Shown here: in pieces, positions 33,992 to 39,319 of the stretch
How positions within the stretch are numbered: the first letter of the stretch is position 1
Layout: each line of letters starts with the position of its first letter
Assembly (NCBI GenBank): GCA_003164925.1
Contig: PLRV01000060.1
Span: 1-39,319 of the forward strand
DNA length: 39,319 nt
Direction: 5' to 3'
Origin: Caulobacteraceae bacterium
GTDB lineage: Bacteria; Pseudomonadota; Alphaproteobacteria; Caulobacterales; Caulobacteraceae
The notes under the pieces: generated by a model
What the model was told of the DNA's origin: nothing
Seen by the model: the letters and a program-made list of their open reading frames with translations, nothing else
Databases searched by the model: none
Translations under genes and position numbers: made by a program

Positions 33992-34095
33992 TAGAGCGCG
34001 ATGGGTTTAGGCGGAATCGCCTAAACGCTGAATCGTGCTCTAGATTCAAATATGTAGAGCCGGATTCAGACTTCGAGAGAAGCCATCCGGCTCTA
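33992..34095. repeat. Composite palindromic repeat, copy 5
   Basis: Nearly identical to the copy at 6188-6289: TAGAGCGCGATGGGTTTAGG, GAAT loop, partial complement ending GTGCTCTAG, then ATTCAAATATGTAGAGCCGG through to TCCGGCTCTA. The right end supplies the TAG stop of the minus-strand glycosyltransferase (34093-34095). It fills the space between that gene and the convergent pyrC stop. Confidence 0.9.
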
Positions 34096-35121
34096 GGCGG
34101 ACTTCGAGCGGGTCGACTTGGCCTTGACCGTCGCAGCCCCCTCCGTTTTCGGCTCGGTTTCGGCGAACAAGGCCTTGGCCGCTTCGACGACGCTGCGAAC
34201 CGGCAGGTCCAGCATATGGCATACGGGTTGGCTGAGCGTGGGGTCGACAACCTGAATCTGGGTGAAGCTTCGCGGACCGCGCACCACCCGCGTCTTGGCC
34301 CCCCAGGGCCCGTACAACCGCTCATCAGAGGGTCCGAACAGGCCAATGGTCGGTATGCCTGCCGCCGCCGCCAGATGCATGAGACCCGAATCGTTGCCGA
34401 TATAGAGTCGGGCCCGCTTCAAGGCCGCATAGGCGGTCAAAAGATCGGCCTGACCGGTCAGATCGATCCAGCGATCTCGCGGCAGGGAACGGCGCAAAGG
34501 TTCGGCGGCGCGCCAATCATCCGGCCCGCCCAGGATCAGAAGCCGACCATGCTCGAAGGGGGCTCCCTTCTCCATCAGTTGCACGGCTGTCAGCGCGAAT
34601 CGCTCCACTGGCCAGGTTTTGCCGACCCAATTGGCCGCCGGTCCTAGAGCCAGGATCGGGCCGCCTTCGCCCAGTAAGGCTGCAGCCTTAGCCTCGGTGC
34701 TTTCGCTGGTGAACAGGAAGGGCGGAGGCGGATCCTCGGTCAGCTTGAGCAGACGCGCCGCCTCGATCACCTTGTGCACGGGCTCGCGCTCGCCTGCCCG
34801 ACGGTGCACCGCGCGCCGCTTGGCGCTGAGAAAACTGGCGATGGAGGATCCGCGACGATCCAGGACCAGACCCCAGCGACGGGCGCGAACCTGGGCCCAC
34901 AGCTTGAACCAATGTCCCCCGGCCTTGGATTTCTCGAACACGATGATCTGGTCAAGGTTCGGCACATCGCGGTACAGGGGCGCGGAAGGCGGACCGGCGG
35001 CGATGGTGAAACGAGCGTTGGGGATTTCGTCGTGCAGCCGCTTGAGCAGGCCTGAAGCCAACACGGCGTCGCCGATGCGCGACGAACTAATGTACAGGAT
35101 GGGAAAGCCCTTGGCCGTCAT
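34093..35121 (-). CDS. Glycosyltransferase family 9 (heptosyltransferase-like)
   Basis: A 342-residue GT-B fold enzyme. The N-terminal ILYISSSRIGDAVLASGLLK matches the start of LPS heptosyltransferases (COG0859), and the donor-binding part has LALGPAANWVGKTWPVERFA, DLTGQADLLTAYAALKRARL and the GNDSGLMHLAAAAGIPTIGL box. A role in lipopolysaccharide core or O-antigen synthesis is likely; no other LPS gene is adjacent. The C-terminus carries a Lys/Ser-rich tail that ends in the palindromic repeat. It is divergent from ygfZ. Confidence 0.9.
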   Translation of the reverse strand: MTAKGFPILYISSSRIGDAVLASGLLKRLHDEIPNARFTIAAGPPSAPLYRDVPNLDQIIVFEKSKAGGHWFKLWAQVRARRWGLVLDRRGSSIASFLSAKRRAVHRRAGEREPVHKVIEAARLLKLTEDPPPPFLFTSESTEAKAAALLGEGGPILALGPAANWVGKTWPVERFALTAVQLMEKGAPFEHGRLLILGGPDDWRAAEPLRRSLPRDRWIDLTGQADLLTAYAALKRARLYIGNDSGLMHLAAAAGIPTIGLFGPSDERLYGPWGAKTRVVRGPRSFTQIQVVDPTLSQPVCHMLDLPVRSVVEAAKALFAETEPKTEGAATVKAKSTRSKSA

Positions 35122-35178
35122 CCGCCCCTCTATAGGGCGTTGTTCGGCTTCACCCAAGCTCCACAAGACAACGCAGCC

Positions 35179-36018
35179 ATGAGCCTGACCGTGTTCCACC
35201 CTCTGACCAGCCGCGCCCTTGTCGCCGTGCGGGGGGATTGGCGGCCCTTCCTGGACAATCTGCTCAGCAACGCCGTCGGCGAGCTGGAGCCCGGCCAGGC
35301 GCGGGCGGCCCTGCTACTGACCCCCCAGGGCAAGCTGCTATTCGACCTTATCGTCCTGGCCCAAGCGGACGGCGCCCTGCTGGACGTGCTGGCCGAGCGT
35401 CGCGAAAGCCTGATCCAGCGCCTTAAACTCTACCGTCTGCGCGCCAAGATCGAGATCGAGCCAGCGGACGGCGCGGTGTGGAGCGCCGAGGGCGAGCGGC
35501 CGGGTCCGGACTGGATCGCCGATCCGCGTCTGGAAGCGCTGGGGTGGCGCAGCTACGGCGTGCAGCCGCCGGCCGGCGCGACCATCAAGGACGAAGCAGC
35601 CTATCGCGCCCGCGCCCTCAGTCTGGGCGTGCCCGATCCGGGACTGGACTGCGTCCCGGACAAGACCTTCCCGCTGGAGGCCAATTTCGACCTGCTGAAC
35701 GCCATCGATTTCCATAAGGGCTGCTACATCGGCCAGGAGACCACTTCCCGCATGAAGCGGCGCAGCGCGGTCAAGACGCGGATGGCGCCGATCGCCTTCG
35801 ATGGCCCCGCCCCGGCCTACGGATCGCCCGTGATGGCCGGCGAACTGCGGGCGGGCGAGGTGCTGTCGGGTCAGGACGGACGCGCCATGGCCCTGTTGCG
35901 GCTGGACCGGGCCTTAGGCGGCCGATTGACGGTGGACGGTCGTGCGGCGACGCTAGACATTCCGCCCTGGTGGCCCGAGGGAGCCCTTCCCGGCCCGGGC
36001 ATGGAGGAGCCAGATTAG
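35179..36018 (+). CDS. ygfZ: Folate-binding protein YgfZ (iron-sulfur cluster assembly)
   Basis: A 279-residue GcvT-like protein. The diagnostic motif KGCYIGQE is present (FHKGCYIGQETTSRMKRR), with the Cys required in E. coli YgfZ. The N-terminal region LTPQGKLLFDLIVL and DKTFPLEANFDLLNAID also match the family. YgfZ/IBA57 proteins use tetrahydrofolate to help maturation of certain [4Fe-4S] enzymes. tag follows after 3 bases. Confidence 0.93.
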   Translation: MSLTVFHPLTSRALVAVRGDWRPFLDNLLSNAVGELEPGQARAALLLTPQGKLLFDLIVLAQADGALLDVLAERRESLIQRLKLYRLRAKIEIEPADGAVWSAEGERPGPDWIADPRLEALGWRSYGVQPPAGATIKDEAAYRARALSLGVPDPGLDCVPDKTFPLEANFDLLNAIDFHKGCYIGQETTSRMKRRSAVKTRMAPIAFDGPAPAYGSPVMAGELRAGEVLSGQDGRAMALLRLDRALGGRLTVDGRAATLDIPPWWPEGALPGPGMEEPD

Positions 36019-36021
36019 GGC

Positions 36022-36618
36022 ATGAGCACAGAGCCGATTCGCTGCGGATGGGGCGGCCTGGTGGGAACCGCCATCTATGAGGCCTACCACGATACCGAAT
36101 GGGGCGTGCCCGAGCGCGACAGCCGGGCCCTGTGGGAGAAGCTGGTGCTGGATGGATTCCAGGCGGGGTTATCGTGGATCACCATCCTGAAAAAGCGCGA
36201 GGCGTTTCGCGCCGCCTTCGACAACTTCGATCCGGACAAGGTCGCCCGCTACGGCGATGAAGATCGCGCGCGTCTGATGGCCGATGCCGGCATCGTGCGT
36301 TCCAACGCCAAGATCGACGCCGCCATTGGAGGCGCTAGAATCTATTTGAACATGCGCGAGCGCGGCGAGGATTTCTCCCGGTTCCTGTGGGCCTTCGTGG
36401 ACGGAAATCCGATCCAGAACCGCTTCGAGCACATCAGCCAGGTCCCGGCCCAGACACCTGTGGCGGCGGACATGGCCAAGGCGCTCAAAGCCAAAGGCTT
36501 CAAATTCTGCGGCCCGGTGATCGTTTACGCCTTCATGCAGGCCACCGGCATGGTCAACGACCATCTGACGGGCTGCTTTCGCCATGAACCGGTGCGCGGG
36601 CTGGGTGAGCGCCCTTGA
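36022..36618 (+). CDS. tag: DNA-3-methyladenine glycosylase I
   Basis: A 198-residue base-excision-repair enzyme that removes 3-methyladenine. N-terminus IRCGWGG and YHDTEWGVP, then [20 protein letters not shown] with Glu40 at the position of the key Glu of E. coli Tag. The zinc ligands are Cys8, His23, His181 and Cys185 (NDHLTGCF), with the same His-x3-Cys spacing. Length is normal. rnhB begins within its stop codon. Confidence 0.96.
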   Translation: MSTEPIRCGWGGLVGTAIYEAYHDTEWGVPERDSRALWEKLVLDGFQAGLSWITILKKREAFRAAFDNFDPDKVARYGDEDRARLMADAGIVRSNAKIDAAIGGARIYLNMRERGEDFSRFLWAFVDGNPIQNRFEHISQVPAQTPVAADMAKALKAKGFKFCGPVIVYAFMQATGMVNDHLTGCFRHEPVRGLGERP

Positions 36619-37250
36619 GCAAGGCCGGTCCGGACATGATGCTGGAAACCGCCTGCGGCCACGGCCCGGTGTGCGGCGTGGATGAAGCCGGCCGGGGGCC
36701 CTGGGCCGGGCCAGTGTCGGCCGGCGCGGTCATCCTGCACCCCGACAAGGTTCCCGTTGGCCTGAACGATTCCAAGAAGTTGAGCCATAAGCAGCGCGAG
36801 ATGCTGGAGGTCGAGATCAAGGCCAGCGCCGTGGCCTGGGCCGTGGGTTTCGCTTCCGTCGCCGAGATCGGCGAGCTGAACATCCTGCATGCCACGGGCC
36901 TGGCCATGCGCCGAGCGTTGCAGGCCCTGTCCGTAACGCCCGCCATCGCCCTGGTGGACGGCAATTACGCCTTTCCCCTGCCCTGCACGGTCAAGACTGT
37001 TGTTGGCGGCGACGGCCTGTCCTGCTCCATCGCCGCGGCCTCCATCCTGGCCAAGACCGCGCGGGACCGACTGATGGTTGAGTTGGATGGGCGCTACCCC
37101 GGCTACGGCTTCGCCGCGCACAAGGGCTACCATGCCGAGGTCCATGTGCAGGCCCTACGCCAACTTGGTCCGTGCCCGGAGCATCGCCTCGGCTGGGCCC
37201 CGGTGCGATTGGCGATGGCGGGGAAAACGTCCATGTCAGCTGAGGACTGA
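36615..37250 (+). CDS. rnhB: Ribonuclease HII
   Basis: A 211-residue enzyme that cuts RNA in RNA/DNA hybrids and starts removal of ribonucleotides from DNA. The catalytic DEAGRG lies in [20 protein letters not shown], followed by [19 protein letters not shown] and [12 protein letters not shown]. The first possible start is a TTG overlapping the tag stop; ATGs 21 and 24 bases later are equally good and would shorten it by 7 or 8 residues. Followed by a terminator shared with convergent rpoC. Confidence 0.95.
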   Translation: MSKAGPDMMLETACGHGPVCGVDEAGRGPWAGPVSAGAVILHPDKVPVGLNDSKKLSHKQREMLEVEIKASAVAWAVGFASVAEIGELNILHATGLAMRRALQALSVTPAIALVDGNYAFPLPCTVKTVVGGDGLSCSIAAASILAKTARDRLMVELDGRYPGYGFAAHKGYHAEVHVQALRQLGPCPEHRLGWAPVRLAMAGKTSMSAED

Positions 37251-37302
37251 GGCGAAAGCTTAGCCCACGGTGGTGAGCGCCGCCGTCCGCCGCGCACAAA
37301 CG

Positions 37303-37331
37303 AAAACGGCCCGGGATCGCTCCCGGGCCGT
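37303..37331 (-). terminator. Intrinsic terminator of rpoC
   Basis: On the minus strand: stem ACGGCCCGGGA, loop GCGA, stem TCCCGGGCCGT, followed by TTTTCG. It lies about 26 bases after the rpoC stop and could also stop plus-strand reading out of rnhB. Confidence 0.88.
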
Positions 37332-37357
37332 TCCGCTAGCTAGACTTGGCGATAGCC

Positions 37358-39319
37358 TCAGGCGTCGACGGCCGCCTCGGCTTCCACGGCGATCTCCTCG
37401 GGGAGAGCCTCCATGGCCTGCTCGCGCTGCTGGGCCAGTTGTTCGTCACGCTTGGCGGCGACGCGTTGCAGGCCACGCAGGTAAGAGCCGGTGCCTGCCG
37501 GGATCAGCCGGCCGACGATCACGTTTTCCTTCAGCCCTTCCAGGGTGTCGACCTTGCCGTGCACCGAAGCGTCGGTGAGCACGCGAGTCGTTTCCTGGAA
37601 CGAGGCCGCCGAGATGAAGCTGCGGGTCTGCAGCGACGCCTTGGTAATGCCGAGCAGCACCGGCTGGACCAGGGCCGGACGGCCGCCGCGGGCTTCCGCC
37701 TTGCGGTTTTCTTCTTCCAGTTCGGGCTTGTCGAGGTGGTCGCCGCGGATCAAGCCGGTGTCGCCCGGCTCGAGGACTTCCACCTTCTGCAGCATCTGGC
37801 GAACGATCACCTCGATGTGCTTATCGTTGATCGGCACGCCCTGCAGGCGATAGACCTCCTGGATCTCATTGACCAGGAAGTCAGCCAGCGCCTCGATGCC
37901 CTGGATGCGCAGGATGTCGTGCGGATCGGGATTGCCGTCGATGATGTATTCGCCCTTGCGGATGCTGTCCCCATCGTGGACGGAGATGTGCTTGCCCTTG
38001 GGGATCAGGAACTCGACCGCTTCGCCCTGTTCGCCATCGACGGGTTCCGGGGTGATCTTGATACGGCGCTTGTTCTTGTAGTCCCGCCCGAACTCCACCT
38101 TGCCGTCCATTTCCGCGATGACCGCGCAGTCCTTCGGCCGACGCGCCTCGAACAGTTCGGCCACCCGCGGCAGACCGCCGGTGATGTCGCGCGTCTTGGC
38201 GCTTTCGGTCGGCAGGCGGGCCATCACCTCGCCGGGTTTCACCACGTCGCCGTCGCTGACCGAGAGGATCGCTCCAACGGGCAGCAGGTAACGGGCGTCG
38301 CCGCCATTGGCCAGGCGCTTGTAGCCGCCGTCGTCGCCCAGAACCGCCATGGCCGGACGCAGATCCGAGCCGCGCGGCGAAGCGCGCCAGTCGGCCACCA
38401 CGCGGTTGGAGATGCCGGTGGCTTCGTCGGCTTCCTCGCGCACGGACAGGCCGTCGACCAGGTCTTCCAGCTTCACCTTGCCGCCCACTTCCGTAATGAT
38501 CGGGGTGGTGTACGGGTCCCATTCGGCCAGGCGCTGGCCGCGCTTGACCATATCGCCGTGCTTGAAGCGCAGGCGCGAGCCGTAGGGCGGCTTGTAGGTC
38601 TCGCGGTCCTTGCCATCGACCTGGATGGCCACCTGCAAGTTGCGGCTCATGACAATCAGAGCGCCGTCCGAGCCGGTCACGCTGGCGCCGCCGGTGATGG
38701 AGAACATCCCGTCGTTGGTCGCTTCGAAGAACGACTGCTCGGCGACCTGGGCCGCGCCGCCGATGTGGAAGGTGCGCATGGTGAGCTGGGTGCCCGGCTC
38801 GCCGATCGACTGGGCGGCGATAACGCCCACCGCTTCGCCGATGTTCACCGTGGTGCCGCGCGCCAAGTCACGCCCATAGCAAGTAGCGCAGACGCCGGGA
38901 TTGGCGTCGCACACCAGAACCGAGCGGACCTTCACCGACTGCACGCCGGCTCTTTCGATCTGTTCGACCAGGAACTCATCCAGATAGGTGTCGGCCGGCA
39001 TGACGACTTCGCCGTTGGGGTCCTTAACGTCCTCGGCCGTTACGCGGCCAAGGATGCGCAGACCCAGGGAGACCAGCACGTCGCCGCCCTCCACCACCGC
39101 CCGCAGGGTAATGCCGCGGGTGGTGCCGCAGTCTTCCTCGGTGATGATGCTGTCCTGCGCCACGTCGACCAAGCGGCGGGTCAGGTAGCCGGAGTTCGCC
39201 GTCTTCAAGGCGGTGTCGGCCAGACCCTTACGGGCGCCGTGGGTGGAGTTGAAGTACTCCAGCACGGTCAGGCCTTCCTTGAAGTTGGAGATGATCGGCG
39301 TCTCGATGATCTCGCCCGA
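37358..39319 (-). CDS. rpoC: DNA-directed RNA polymerase beta' subunit, C-terminal part (cut by window)
   Basis: The final 653 codons of the beta' subunit; the frame stays open to the window edge and the full protein is about 1,400 residues, so the missing 5' half lies beyond 39319. Conserved parts seen from the edge inward are [15 protein letters not shown], the [20 protein letters not shown] segment of the bridge helix/trigger loop region, the second zinc site ([14 protein letters not shown]), [18 protein letters not shown] and the C-terminal [19 protein letters not shown]. The C-terminus is Glu/Ala-rich. It is normally preceded by rpoB. Confidence 0.97.
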   Translation of the reverse strand, partial: SGEIIETPIISNFKEGLTVLEYFNSTHGARKGLADTALKTANSGYLTRRLVDVAQDSIITEEDCGTTRGITLRAVVEGGDVLVSLGLRILGRVTAEDVKDPNGEVVMPADTYLDEFLVEQIERAGVQSVKVRSVLVCDANPGVCATCYGRDLARGTTVNIGEAVGVIAAQSIGEPGTQLTMRTFHIGGAAQVAEQSFFEATNDGMFSITGGASVTGSDGALIVMSRNLQVAIQVDGKDRETYKPPYGSRLRFKHGDMVKRGQRLAEWDPYTTPIITEVGGKVKLEDLVDGLSVREEADEATGISNRVVADWRASPRGSDLRPAMAVLGDDGGYKRLANGGDARYLLPVGAILSVSDGDVVKPGEVMARLPTESAKTRDITGGLPRVAELFEARRPKDCAVIAEMDGKVEFGRDYKNKRRIKITPEPVDGEQGEAVEFLIPKGKHISVHDGDSIRKGEYIIDGNPDPHDILRIQGIEALADFLVNEIQEVYRLQGVPINDKHIEVIVRQMLQKVEVLEPGDTGLIRGDHLDKPELEEENRKAEARGGRPALVQPVLLGITKASLQTRSFISAASFQETTRVLTDASVHGKVDTLEGLKENVIVGRLIPAGTGSYLRGLQRVAAKRDEQLAQQREQAMEALPEEIAVEAEAAVDA

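Overview
The window is GC-rich bacterial chromosome, almost certainly from an alphaproteobacterium and most likely from the Caulobacterales (Caulobacter/Phenylobacterium-like). The reasons are: a separate petA-petB-petC cytochrome bc1 operon; a MarR/OmpR regulator pair matching PetP/PetR, the bc1 regulators known from Rhodobacter; a runs-of-overlap gene style (ATGA/TGATG junctions); a CCA-adding enzyme without an HD domain; and gene pairs such as pth-rplY and lgt-MidA-like-pgeF. The genus is inferred from overall character, not from a search.

Layout. 1-2600 is an accessory-looking left edge. It holds a palindromic repeat, an outer-membrane fused cytochrome-porin resembling Cyc2, a high-potential iron-sulfur protein (HiPIP) directly upstream of it, and a broken tyrosine-recombinase gene whose end runs into a tRNA-Ile2(CAU). 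2690-6191 holds a small membrane protein and a compact type III polyketide synthase / methyltransferase / flavoprotein operon, probably for a modified phenolic or pyrone lipid. 6287-9813 holds ilvE, divergent from petP-petR-histidine kinase. 9785-16611 is core metabolism and envelope genes: a membrane protein, proC, a YbjN protein, ubiK, lgt, a MidA/NDUFAF7 methyltransferase, pgeF, prs and a glutamine amidotransferase. 16692-18166 is an accessory two-gene island that looks like a GHH-type nuclease toxin with an overlapping putative immunity gene. 18197-23134 is trmL-hemF, then petABC and apt. 23242-30538 is a mostly minus-strand block of dienelactone hydrolase, ychF, a TPR protein, pth, rplY, an unknown exported protein, cca and a NUDIX gene. 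30644-37250 holds a GNAT enzyme, a secreted 20-cysteine repeat protein, pyrC, a GT9 glycosyltransferase, ygfZ, tag and rnhB. The right edge is the 3' half of rpoC (minus strand, cut by the window).

How it fits together. Respiratory electron transfer is a recurring theme: PetA/B/C form the bc1 complex, PetP/PetR (here with a kinase) probably regulate it, HemF supplies haem precursor, UbiK supports ubiquinone synthesis, the MidA-like enzyme may support complex I assembly, and the HiPIP plus cytochrome-porin could be a periplasm-to-outer-membrane electron route.

The items most worth a second look are the Cyc2-like/HiPIP pair, the toxin-immunity pair, the secreted protein built of five 4-cysteine repeats, and a family of palindromic repeats that supply the TAG stop codons of the neighbouring genes. 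All functional assignments rest on reading motifs by eye; no database search was run.
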